From: Bergeyella zoohelcum
GTDB taxonomy: Bacteria; Bacteroidota; Bacteroidia; Flavobacteriales; Weeksellaceae
Assembly: GCA_030523905.1 (NCBI GenBank)
Contig: JAUNHO010000018.1
Span: 4,414-11,735, forward strand
DNA: 7,322 nt
Direction: 5' to 3'
A program made the translations under genes and the position numbers. The notes under the pieces were generated by a model. It saw only the letters and a program-made list of their open reading frames with translations. It had not been told where the DNA came from and searched no databases. Below, piece after piece: positions 1 to 7,086 of this stretch (positions within the stretch are counted from its first letter, which is position 1; every line of letters begins with the position of its first letter).

Positions 1-413
1 ATTCCAACTATGCTCGTTGTAATGAAAATATGCAACCTATCATCAATGATTTTAGGGCTGATAAAATCGTTACTTTCCATAACTTACTAAAAACCTGCCG
101 ATTATCTCTATTAAGCTCTATGTATGATAGCCAAAGAGTAGGAAAATTTTATTTCCCAGAAGGAAGCAAACGCGAAGACCATATTATGTGGCTGAATCTC
201 CTAAAAAAAATCCCCGAAGGAAAGCCCCTTCCAAAGACAATGGCAAAATACAGAATGCATTCCGCAAGTGTATCACGAAAGAAAAGCAACATCATAAAAG
301 ACCAATATTTAGTATATAAAGATTTTATGAAATTTTCTACCCTGAAATCCTTATACTATACCACCCATTGGGCTATTAATGGCTTTTTGAAATACTCCAA
401 ATGGTTTAATTAA
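1..413 (+). CDS. Family 2 glycosyltransferase, C-terminal part (cut by window edge)
   Basis: The frame is open from the left edge (first full codon at 3) to a TAA at 411-413, so only about the last 136 residues are visible and the true start lies outside the window. The segment resembles the C-terminal half of GT-A fold family 2 glycosyltransferases that build surface polysaccharides. It has a stretch ending in KREDHIMWLNLLKK (KRED at nt 168-179), where the Glu-Asp pair matches the acidic 'ED' position that usually supplies the catalytic base, followed by AKYRMHSASVS, the typical RxH..S segment of these enzymes. The tail is aromatic and basic, as expected for a protein lying at the membrane. 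The N-terminal nucleotide-sugar site is outside the window, so donor and acceptor cannot be inferred. ATG codons inside the segment (for example at 30) are internal methionines. It converges with pepT. Confidence 0.8.
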   Translation, partial: SNYARCNENMQPIINDFRADKIVTFHNLLKTCRLSLLSSMYDSQRVGKFYFPEGSKREDHIMWLNLLKKIPEGKPLPKTMAKYRMHSASVSRKKSNIIKDQYLVYKDFMKFSTLKSLYYTTHWAINGFLKYSKWFN

Positions 414-417
414 CAAT

Positions 418-455
418 AAAAAGCAGTACAATCATAAAGATTTGCACTGCTTTAA
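418..455. terminator. Bidirectional intrinsic terminator between the glycosyltransferase gene and pepT
   Basis: An 8-base perfect inverted repeat, AAAGCAGT (420-427) with ACTGCTTT (446-453), encloses an 18-base loop. Three further pairs can form inside it after one mismatch (429-431 with 442-444). Read on the minus strand the stem is followed by TTTTTATTGTT, a good U-tract for ending pepT. On the plus strand the tract is shorter (TTTAATT). Its place between two convergent genes fits a shared terminator. Confidence 0.7.
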
Positions 456-479
456 TTGAAATTTATACAAAAATATTGA

Positions 480-1739
480 TTATCTCTTTTTCACTGCTTT
501 TGCGATATTCACAATGACCTTTACTGCCTTCTCCATACTTTCTAGCGGTACATACTCGTAAGGGCCGTGGAAATTAAGCCCACCAGCAAAGATATTCGGA
601 CAAGGTAAGCCCATATAAGAGAGCTGAGCCCCATCTGTACCACCACGGATAGCCTTTATTTTCGGCTCAATATTAGCATCTTTCATCGCTTGTTCGGCAA
701 TGTCTATAATGTGCATTTTACCCTCAAACTGCTGTTTCATATTGCGATACTGCTCACTGATTTCTATCTCTGCCGTACCCTCGCCGTGCTTGGCATTAAA
801 TTCCTTTATTTTCTCTTGCATAAAGGTTTTTCTCGCCTCAAATTTTGCTTCATCGTGGTCGCGAATGATGTATTGTAGTTTTGCCTCGGAAACATCAGCC
901 GTTACATCTAATAAATGATAAAACCCTTCATAACCTCTCGTCGTAGAAGGCGTTTCATTAGCAGGTAGCATACCGATGAACTCCGCTGCCAATAGCCCTG
1001 CATTGACCATTTTACCGAAAGAATATCCAGGGTGAACGCTCAGTCCGTGGATTTTGACTACCGCACCTGCCGCGTTGAAATTCTCGTATTCCAGCTCGCC
1101 TACTTCACCGCCGTCCATCGTATAAGCCCATTCTGCACCGAATTTTTCCACATCAAACTTGTGAGCCCCACGCCCAATTTCTTCATCAGGGTTGAAACCT
1201 ACGGCAATTCGCCCGTGCTTGATGTCTGGGTGAGCCAAAAGATACTCTGCCGCGGTAACGATTTCGGCAATCCCTGCCTTATCATCAGCGGAAAGAAGCG
1301 TGGTTCCATCGGTAGTAATCAAGGTTTGACCTACATAATCCTTCAAAGTTTCAAATTTAGACGGCGAAAGCGTGAAACCTGTTTCTTTATTAAGAAGCAA
1401 ATCACCGCCGTTGTAGTCGTGCCACACTTGCGGATTAACACCCTTACCATTGAAATCTGGCGTACTATCATAATGGGCAATGAAACCTACGGTAGGCTCA
1501 TCGTCTTGCTCCAAATTAGACGGCACATAGCCAAACACATAGCCATGTTCGTCCATTGAAACATCTTCTAAACCAAGCGTTTGGAGTTCTTCAAACAATA
1601 ATTTTGCCATATCCCATTGCTGTGGTGTAGATGGCGTAGCCTCGCTTTCTGGGTCGCTGGTAGAGTAGATTTTCACATAAGTAAGAAAACGATTGAGAAG
1701 TTTCGTTTTCCATTCGTGGTTGAATTCTATTGTCTGCAT
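480..1739 (-). CDS. pepT: Peptidase T (tripeptide aminopeptidase, M20B family)
   Basis: This is a cytoplasmic di-zinc aminopeptidase that removes the N-terminal residue of tripeptides, a late step in peptide use. At 419 residues it is close to the roughly 410 usual for the family. All metal and catalytic positions are visible: H89 and D91 in AHYDST (first zinc ligand and its Asp partner), D152 in LSADDKAG (bridging ligand), E186-E187 in PDEEIG (general base and ligand), D209 in TMDGG, and H391 in NFHGPYE. RGGTDGAQLS (365-374) is the usual substrate-side loop. The ATG at 1739 is preceded by AT-rich sequence with no Shine-Dalgarno motif, which is normal in this phylum. The gene is 101 bases downstream of mraY in the same direction and has its own candidate promoter and terminator, so it may be a separate unit. 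No link to cell wall synthesis is implied by its function. Confidence 0.95.
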   Translation of the reverse strand: MQTIEFNHEWKTKLLNRFLTYVKIYSTSDPESEATPSTPQQWDMAKLLFEELQTLGLEDVSMDEHGYVFGYVPSNLEQDDEPTVGFIAHYDSTPDFNGKGVNPQVWHDYNGGDLLLNKETGFTLSPSKFETLKDYVGQTLITTDGTTLLSADDKAGIAEIVTAAEYLLAHPDIKHGRIAVGFNPDEEIGRGAHKFDVEKFGAEWAYTMDGGEVGELEYENFNAAGAVVKIHGLSVHPGYSFGKMVNAGLLAAEFIGMLPANETPSTTRGYEGFYHLLDVTADVSEAKLQYIIRDHDEAKFEARKTFMQEKIKEFNAKHGEGTAEIEISEQYRNMKQQFEGKMHIIDIAEQAMKDANIEPKIKAIRGGTDGAQLSYMGLPCPNIFAGGLNFHGPYEYVPLESMEKAVKVIVNIAKAVKKR

Positions 1740-1758
1740 ATTGATATTTTTATTATTA

Positions 1759-1793
1759 CAAAATTACGATTTTTTTGATGTCTTTTACTCAAA
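1759..1793 (-). promoter_or_regulatory. Candidate flavobacterial promoter for pepT
   Basis: Read on the minus strand, TAATTTTG (1766-1759) matches the Bacteroidota -7 element TAnnTTTG exactly. A TTTG (1793-1790) lies 23 bases upstream, at the upper end of the spacing accepted for the -33 element. Transcription would begin about a dozen bases before the pepT ATG, giving a short AT-rich leader. It is the only site I found in the window with both elements at an acceptable distance. Such AT-rich motifs also arise by chance. Confidence 0.5.
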
Positions 1794-1827
1794 AATTAAA
1801 CTTCATTATTACTGAATACAAGCCTTG

Positions 1828-1845
1828 GATAGAAAAAATTCTATC
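1828..1845. repeat. Perfect 7-base inverted repeat over the mraY stop codon
   Basis: GATAGAA (1828-1834) and TTCTATC (1839-1845) flank a 4-base loop and overlap the mraY stop codon (1841-1843). Downstream on the minus strand the sequence runs CAAGGCTTG and has no T-run, so it lacks the tail of an intrinsic terminator. It could be a weak 3' end hairpin of the mraY message, or chance. The rest of the 1740-1840 gap holds only the candidate pepT promoter. Confidence 0.35.
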
Positions 1846-3079
1846 TGACTTTCAAAGTTATCAAACAAATAATCGCCAGCATTACGCCTATGATAATCAT
1901 TCTATTCACGATTTTGCTCTCGTGGTAGCCAGATTTTTGGTAATGGTGATGCAGCGGCGACATCTTGAAAAGTCTATTGTTTTGGGCATATTCCAAGCCG
2001 TATTTTTTCTTTCTGTATTTGAAAACCGCCACTTGCAACATCACCGAAAGATTTTCTATTAAAAATATTCCGCATAGCACAGGAATGAGCATTTCTTTCC
2101 TCAAAATAATCGCCAAAACGGCAATCACTCCGCCGAGCATCAAACTTCCCGTATCGCCCATAAACACTTGGGCTGGATAGGTATTATACCAGAAAAATCC
2201 GATAACCGCACCCACCAACGCAAGGGCAAAAATGGTAGTCTCGCCCATATTCGGTAGGAACATTATATTGAGATAATCGGCAAAAATAATATTCCCAGAA
2301 ATGTAGGCAAAAAATGCCAAAGTGAGCAAAATTACGGCACTCGTCCCCGCCGCCAAACCATCAATTCCATCGGTGATATTTGCCCCATTGGAAACCGCCG
2401 TTACGATGAAAATCACAATCGGAATGAAGACCACCCACGCCCATTCTTCGGCTTCTTTTTCGTCCATCCAGAAGAGGATTTTGCTATAATCAAACTCGTT
2501 ATTTTTCATAAACGGAATGGTGGAAATCATCGTTTTTTTCTCCGAAGCAAATTTCTGCACGGCACTTGTTTTATTCACCTCCGAATCGGCATATTCTCGC
2601 TTGATGGTAATGCCATCGTGAAAATACATCGTAACGCCCACAATAAACCCCAAGCCCACCTGACCAATAACCTTGAACTTACCCGAAAGCCCGTCTTTAT
2701 TCTTTTTGATTTTCTTCAAATAATCATCAATAAAGCCAATTATTCCCATCCAAATCATAGAAATAATGAGCAAAATGATATAAATATTATCAATTTTTGT
2801 GAAAAGCAAAACAGGAATAAGCGTTGCGATAATAATGATGAGACCACCCATTGTAGGCGTTCCCTCCTTTTGTTTTTGCCCCTCCAAACCGAGGTCTCGC
2901 ACCAGTTCGCCCATTTGTTTATTCCTTAGATAAACAATGATTTTTTTCCCATAAACAAGGGCAACTATCAATGATAAAAGCACCGCCATCCCTGCACGGA
3001 ACGAGATGTATCTTAATAAATTCAGCCCTGGAATGTAGATACCTTGGGCGGTGAGGTATTCGTATAAGTGGTATAGCAT
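1841..3079 (-). CDS. mraY: Phospho-N-acetylmuramoyl-pentapeptide-transferase (MraY)
   Basis: This integral membrane enzyme transfers phospho-MurNAc-pentapeptide from UDP to undecaprenyl phosphate, making lipid I on the inner face of the cytoplasmic membrane. The protein has 412 residues and many hydrophobic helices. Family signatures appear in order: GTPTMGG (73-79), the Mg-binding D118-D119 in GFIDDY, NGANITDGIDGLAAG (231-245) with D237, FMGDTGS (306-312) with D309, and the HHH motif at 377-379 in SPLHHHY. It is about 50 residues longer than the E. coli protein (360). The extra length lies near residues 155-215, between the DD motif and the NxTDG motif, as in other Bacteroidota. The start ATG at 3079 is 10 bases after the methyltransferase stop, with no ribosome-binding motif or recognisable promoter in between, so the gene is probably read from the transcript of the upstream genes. 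In the usual dcw order it follows murE directly and precedes murD; here neither holds. Confidence 0.97.
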   Translation of the reverse strand: MLYHLYEYLTAQGIYIPGLNLLRYISFRAGMAVLLSLIVALVYGKKIIVYLRNKQMGELVRDLGLEGQKQKEGTPTMGGLIIIIATLIPVLLFTKIDNIYIILLIISMIWMGIIGFIDDYLKKIKKNKDGLSGKFKVIGQVGLGFIVGVTMYFHDGITIKREYADSEVNKTSAVQKFASEKKTMISTIPFMKNNEFDYSKILFWMDEKEAEEWAWVVFIPIVIFIVTAVSNGANITDGIDGLAAGTSAVILLTLAFFAYISGNIIFADYLNIMFLPNMGETTIFALALVGAVIGFFWYNTYPAQVFMGDTGSLMLGGVIAVLAIILRKEMLIPVLCGIFLIENLSVMLQVAVFKYRKKKYGLEYAQNNRLFKMSPLHHHYQKSGYHESKIVNRMIIIGVMLAIICLITLKVR

Positions 3080-3089
3080 ATTGTTATTT

Positions 3090-4211
3090 TTACATTATTG
3101 TTATCTTAATAAACTTTTTTACACTTTCTTTTAATGCTTCCGAAAGGAAAGTAGGAACAGCATTGCCTATTTGCAAATTTTTATCACTTCGCGAACCATA
3201 AAATATATAATGGTCTGGAAAACACTGAATTCTAGCTCCTTCTCTAGTGGTTAAAGGGCGTGGAGCTTTGGGGTGTATGCACCTTGACGAAGAGGGTGTA
3301 CTTAGATTACGAGTTATAGTAGTGCTAGGTCTTTTCCACCATAAACGGCAATAAGTATTGGCAAAACCACTCTTTGGGCGAAGTTCCTCGGGTAAATCCA
3401 GTGGAGTTCCTCCATCGGGAAGATTTTCCATTAGTTTTATTAAGTTTTCATTATTGGTCGGAGCATTGTGGTCTGCTACTTCTGAGGAGGCTTTTTCTCT
3501 CATTTTTTTCTGAAATTCATTCTGTGGCGATGAAGCATACACAAAACTCTCCTCTCCGCTTCTTATAAAAGGTAAATCGCCGATTGCTTCTTCCAAAGTG
3601 AGATAAGGCTTTAATTCTTGCTGAAAAATATTTTTTTCTTTTTCCGAATTATAATGCGTAGGAGCAGGAAATTCAAATTTATTTTTCAGCAGAGTTCCTA
3701 CTATAATCACTCTTTCACGAATTTGTGGCACGCCATAATCCACTGCGTTAAGCACCTGATAACTAACTGTATATCCCAACGATTCAAAAAGTGAAATAAT
3801 GTTTTTTAGCAGTTCTCCTTTTTGTATGGATAGCAGTCCTTTTACATTTTCAAATATGAAAACTTTTGGGTAAATTTCCTTTAAAACTCTGTAATATTCT
3901 TGGAAAAGTTTGCCCCTTGGGTCGTCTATCAGTCTTTTTCCAACGGTGGAATATGCCTGACAGGGAGGACCTCCTATTACCAAATCTATTTCGCCTTTTT
4001 TTATGTTAAAATCTCTTTCTAAATCGTTGATTCCAAAATCTTTAATATCTTTATTGTACATTTTTACGCTGGGGTGATTTAGTTGGTAGGCTTTTGCCAT
4101 ATTGGGCAGAATTTCGTTTGCCGCGACAATTTCAAATAAATCATCGTGGGCAAAACCATAGCTAAGTCCGCCAACACCCGAAAATAAATCCACAACTTTT
4201 ATTTTTTTCAT
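3090..4211 (-). CDS. Type II DNA (cytosine-5) methyltransferase
   Basis: This enzyme transfers a methyl group from S-adenosylmethionine to C5 of a cytosine in a specific DNA site, protecting host DNA from the partner nuclease. The 373-residue protein has the C5 family motifs in order: motif I DLFSGVGGLSYGF (8-20, SAM binding), motif IV GGPPCQAYS (80-88) with catalytic C84, motif VI ENV (121-123), motif VIII QIRERV (163-168), motif IX RPSTTITRN (294-302), REGARIQCFPD (323-333), and motif X GNAVP (349-353). The region of about residues 180-290 should be the target recognition domain, which sets the site; I cannot read the specificity from it. The protein is complete and shows no frameshift. Its ATG follows the endonuclease stop by only 4 bases (TAA CAAG ATG), which suggests translational coupling. 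It ends 10 bases before mraY. GC is uneven and mostly low, above that of the nuclease gene. Confidence 0.95.
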   Translation of the reverse strand: MKKIKVVDLFSGVGGLSYGFAHDDLFEIVAANEILPNMAKAYQLNHPSVKMYNKDIKDFGINDLERDFNIKKGEIDLVIGGPPCQAYSTVGKRLIDDPRGKLFQEYYRVLKEIYPKVFIFENVKGLLSIQKGELLKNIISLFESLGYTVSYQVLNAVDYGVPQIRERVIIVGTLLKNKFEFPAPTHYNSEKEKNIFQQELKPYLTLEEAIGDLPFIRSGEESFVYASSPQNEFQKKMREKASSEVADHNAPTNNENLIKLMENLPDGGTPLDLPEELRPKSGFANTYCRLWWKRPSTTITRNLSTPSSSRCIHPKAPRPLTTREGARIQCFPDHYIFYGSRSDKNLQIGNAVPTFLSEALKESVKKFIKITIM

Positions 4212-4215
4212 CTTG

Positions 4216-4995
4216 TTAAAATAAAGATTTTAAATCATTATATCTTGGTGGTTGCTCGGTTATTTTCCAAAAGAAATAATTTTGGTCTATATTGAAAACC
4301 GTTTGCCCTTCCATTTGCTGTCTTGTAATCCAATTTACGCTATCATCTTCTATTTCATCTATTTTCACAAATGCTACTTGTCCATTGAACAAATCAAAAT
4401 GAATGACCATAGATGAAATATTTTCCTCTCTTTTTATTTTTTTAGCCTCTAAAACTTTATGTTGTTTTATATCATTAACCCCTTGAAAACCAGACTGAAC
4501 TTCTATTCTCCACTTTTCGTTTTCATTGATATTTAGTTCTAAATCTGCCTTTGGAGTTCTTTTAAAATTTTCAATATTTTTCAAATCATCATCGCCAATT
4601 AAAGATATTTCATTCTCAGAAATTCCAAAAATTATGCTTATAGCTTTTTGAAAAAACGCAGAAATAACAAATCCACGCATCCAAGAAAAATAAACTTCTT
4701 CTTTTCTTCTTCCCTGATTATTTAGCTTTGATAAAATATCGTTTTCTTTTAAAATTTTAAAAATAGATAAAATATTTTCTTGATAAAACAACTCAATATC
4801 CTTTACTTTTAAATCATCTACAACCAAATCATTGAGCTTTTGAATGATTTCTATTAACCTTTCATTCAATTTATCAATATACTGAAAATCAATACTTGGG
4901 GAAATATCTTTTGCTCCCAAAAACTTTTTGGTATTTTCTTTATTAGAAAAACCTAATTTTTTTCTGTATTCTTGAAAATATTTTAAATCTATCAT
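4216..4995 (-). CDS. Probable type II restriction endonuclease, partner of the adjacent methyltransferase
   Basis: I do not recognise the family of this 259-residue protein; the call rests first on its position, 4 bases upstream of a type II C5 methyltransferase gene in the same direction. The sequence fits a nuclease. A helical, charged N-terminal half (about 1-130) precedes TPKADLELN (148-156), an acidic loop, then WRIEVQSGF (162-170) and a lysine-rich helix (KQHKVLEAKKIKRE, 177-190). D151 followed by E165-x-Q167 looks like a PD-(D/E)xK core in which the lysine is replaced by Gln. Strands VIHFDL (197-202) and VAFVKID (207-213) follow, and the C-terminus is rich in aromatic residues. There is no signal peptide and no membrane segment. 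An in-frame TGA five codons upstream fixes the start at 4995. GC is about 26% by hand count, the lowest in the window, as expected of an acquired gene. The recognition site is unknown. Confidence 0.75.
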   Translation of the reverse strand: MIDLKYFQEYRKKLGFSNKENTKKFLGAKDISPSIDFQYIDKLNERLIEIIQKLNDLVVDDLKVKDIELFYQENILSIFKILKENDILSKLNNQGRRKEEVYFSWMRGFVISAFFQKAISIIFGISENEISLIGDDDLKNIENFKRTPKADLELNINENEKWRIEVQSGFQGVNDIKQHKVLEAKKIKREENISSMVIHFDLFNGQVAFVKIDEIEDDSVNWITRQQMEGQTVFNIDQNYFFWKITEQPPRYNDLKSLF

Positions 4996-5033
4996 TTTAC
5001 AAGTTTTTCATCTATTGTTTTTTATTGAATTTT

Positions 5034-6494
5034 TTACTTACTCATCATTTTTGTTAGTTCCAAAATTATTTCCCTATCATCAAAATGCTGTCTTTCACCC
5101 ATAATTTCTTGATAGGTTTCGTGTCCTTTTCCTGCCACTAAAACAATATCTTTGGGTTCGGCAAATTTTATTGCCATTTTTATAGCCTCCTTTCTATCGG
5201 GGATGGTGGTGTATTTGCTGAAATTCTGTGGCTCTACACCTGCCTCTATATCTTTTATGATTTGCATAGGGTCTTCGCTTCTAGGGTTGTCCGATGTGAT
5301 GATAGAAAGCGTAGATTTCCTCGTGGCAACTTTCCCCATTTCTAGGCGTTTTTCCTTGTCTCGGTCGCCACCACAGCCGAAGACACAAATTAGCCGCTCG
5401 TTTTTGGTGCGAATTTCATTGATGCTATCCAAAATATTTTCCAGAGCATCGGGTGTGTGGGCATAATCCACCACGAAGATAATTCCTCCCTCGGATTTTA
5501 GGGTTTCAAACCTGCCATTTACGCGTTTTAGTTCGGAAATAGCCTTTAAAATTTCATTTTCCTCAAAGCCGAGTTCCCTTGCAATGGCGAATACCAAAAG
5601 TAGATTATAAATGTTAAAACCGCCTGTGAGTGTAGTCCAAAACTCCTTCCCTCCGAAGTTTAGAAGCATTCCATTGAAGTCCGCTTCCAGCTTTCGTCCG
5701 TGGTAGTCTGCCAAAGTTTTCAGAGCATACGATTTCTTTTTCGCCCTTGTATTTTGGAGCATTATCATTCCATTTTTATCGTCAATATTGGTGATAGCAA
5801 TGGCGTTTTCAGACAAATCGTCAAAGAATTTTTTCTTGGTATTGAGGTATTCCAAAAAGGTTTTGTGATAGTCCAAATGGTCGTGCGTTAGGTTGGTAAA
5901 ACCTGCCACTTTGAAGCTCAATCCCAAAATTCTATTCTGATGAATGCCGTGCGAACTCACCTCCATAAAGGCATACTGGCAACCTTTTTCCACCGCCTCG
6001 GCAAGAATTTTATTGATGGTCAAAATATCTGGCGTGGTGTGCGTAGAGGGAAAAACCTCATCGGCAATGCGATTTTCCACCGTGGAAATAAGTGCCGAAG
6101 GATAGCCCAAATTCTTGAATACATCAAAGAGAAGTGTGGCTGTGGAAGTCTTGCCGTTGGTTCCCGTAACGCCCACCAGCGTAAGTTTTTCCGATGGATT
6201 TCCATAGAAATTCCCAGCGATTTTGCCCAAAGCCTCCACCGAATTTTTCACTTTGATGTAAGTAATTCCCTCCAAAATTTCGCTTGGAAGCGTCTCGCAA
6301 ACGATGGCTTTTGCACCCTTTTCCACCGCCGAAGCTATGAAATTATGCCCATCTACCGCCACACCTTTTACCGCGATGTACAAGGCGTTTTCTTGGGCTT
6401 TTCGGCTATCAAAAACGATGTGGGAAATTTCTTTTTCAAGACTTCCAAAGGTTTCTAAAATAGGGATTTTATGTAATATTTTATCTAAATTCAT
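5034..6494 (-). CDS. murE: UDP-MurNAc-L-Ala-D-Glu:meso-diaminopimelate ligase (MurE)
   Basis: This cytoplasmic Mur ligase uses ATP to add the third residue of the peptidoglycan stem peptide. The 486-residue length is normal. The N-terminal UDP-substrate domain has the VFDSRKA segment (27-33). The central ATPase domain has the P-loop GVTGTNGKT (108-116), TTPD (153-156), MEVSSHG (177-183), and NLTHDHLDYH (201-210). The lysine cluster at 220-222 is where the carbamylated lysine of the family lies. The C-terminal domain has YAHTPDALE (344-352), FGCGGDRDKEKR (372-383), DNPR at 402-405 and AGKGHETYQ (454-462). DNPR is the known signature for meso-diaminopimelate rather than lysine, which indicates a Gram-negative type (A1gamma) cell wall. 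The start lies 10 bases after the stop of the upstream small membrane protein, with no Shine-Dalgarno motif. The gene has clearly higher GC than either neighbour. Confidence 0.97.
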   Translation of the reverse strand: MNLDKILHKIPILETFGSLEKEISHIVFDSRKAQENALYIAVKGVAVDGHNFIASAVEKGAKAIVCETLPSEILEGITYIKVKNSVEALGKIAGNFYGNPSEKLTLVGVTGTNGKTSTATLLFDVFKNLGYPSALISTVENRIADEVFPSTHTTPDILTINKILAEAVEKGCQYAFMEVSSHGIHQNRILGLSFKVAGFTNLTHDHLDYHKTFLEYLNTKKKFFDDLSENAIAITNIDDKNGMIMLQNTRAKKKSYALKTLADYHGRKLEADFNGMLLNFGGKEFWTTLTGGFNIYNLLLVFAIARELGFEENEILKAISELKRVNGRFETLKSEGGIIFVVDYAHTPDALENILDSINEIRTKNERLICVFGCGGDRDKEKRLEMGKVATRKSTLSIITSDNPRSEDPMQIIKDIEAGVEPQNFSKYTTIPDRKEAIKMAIKFAEPKDIVLVAGKGHETYQEIMGERQHFDDREIILELTKMMSK

Positions 6495-6504
6495 TGCTTA
6501 AAAT

Positions 6505-7083
6505 TTAAGGTTTTTCGGAAAAAGATTCCCAACCTATTTTTGTTCTGTGTTCTTTCAATTTTTCTTTTATCAAATCTCGTAATTCGTGAGGTTTTATTTT
6601 CAAGTTATTTACTTTAATGGCAAAAGGTGTTTGGTATTTTGCATTGTTTTGCCTTAATATTTTTTTTAACTGAAAATCGTCCTCTACTTTTGCAATATAA
6701 TCTAGCGGATTACTTACTTTTATCATTAATAAACTTCCCGTTATTAATGTAGAAAAACCTACCGCTTCTATATCTTTCCAGTGAATAATGGGGAGATTTT
6801 CTACTATAATTCCATCTTCATTAAGGGTAAAAGCGATAGGATTAGCCTCCTTTCTTTTATCAAAAAATTTGACAATTTCCCAAACTATCATTACAAAATA
6901 AACCAACAACAAAACAGCAAGGATATAAAAAACTATTTTATCAAGAGTATCTTTTGGAGCGGAATAAAAATTACTTTTAAGGAATAAATTGGAATAACAT
7001 ACACATCCCACAACCATTAAAATAATCTTCCAAATGGTTTCCGTTTTTCTATTTTTTTCTATTTTTATTTCGTTATTCATCAT
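6505..7083 (-). CDS. STM3941-like two-helix membrane protein of unknown function
   Basis: This is a 192-residue protein. A short basic N-terminus (about 1-15) is followed by two hydrophobic helices, about 17-36 and 49-71, and then a soluble domain of about 115 residues. The soluble part has NEDGI (88-92), IHWKDI (100-105), SNPLDYI (124-130) and YQTPFAIKVNNLKI (150-163). From memory this order matches the STM3941 family, small proteins with a PH-like fold common in Bacteroidota; it is recognition by eye, not a search. Two helices would place the C-terminal domain on the same side as the N-terminus, probably the cytoplasm. It starts 3 bases after the ftsI stop and ends 10 bases before murE, so it is almost certainly cotranscribed with them. 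ATGs at 7083 and 7080 are both possible starts. GC is low, about 28% in sampled lines, so it may be a later addition to the cluster. No function is known to me. Confidence 0.8.
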   Translation of the reverse strand: MMNNEIKIEKNRKTETIWKIILMVVGCVCYSNLFLKSNFYSAPKDTLDKIVFYILAVLLLVYFVMIVWEIVKFFDKRKEANPIAFTLNEDGIIVENLPIIHWKDIEAVGFSTLITGSLLMIKVSNPLDYIAKVEDDFQLKKILRQNNAKYQTPFAIKVNNLKIKPHELRDLIKEKLKEHRTKIGWESFSEKP

Positions 7084-7086
7084 TAT

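Noticed and set aside
1032..1559. Long plus-strand open frame opposite pepT (175 codons), and a similar one opposite murE (5940-6458)
   Set aside because: They run antisense to well-supported genes, show no recognisable domain and have compositions typical of reverse-strand shadows.
1828..1845. Hairpin at the mraY stop as an intrinsic terminator
   Set aside because: Stem is short and AT-rich, and no T-run follows on the minus strand.
1775..2062. Plus-strand open frame of 95 codons starting in the pepT-mraY gap
   Set aside because: Most of it is antisense to the conserved C-terminal part of mraY, with no recognisable product.
3981..3988. TAGATTTG on the minus strand inside the methyltransferase gene, a possible promoter for mraY
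   Set aside because: No -33 element at a suitable distance, and it lies about 900 bases from mraY.
5061..5068. TAATTTTG on the minus strand inside the end of murE, a -7 promoter match upstream of the nuclease gene
   Set aside because: There is no TTG at 17-23 bases upstream; the nearest is only 12 bases away, so the site is a half-match inside coding sequence.
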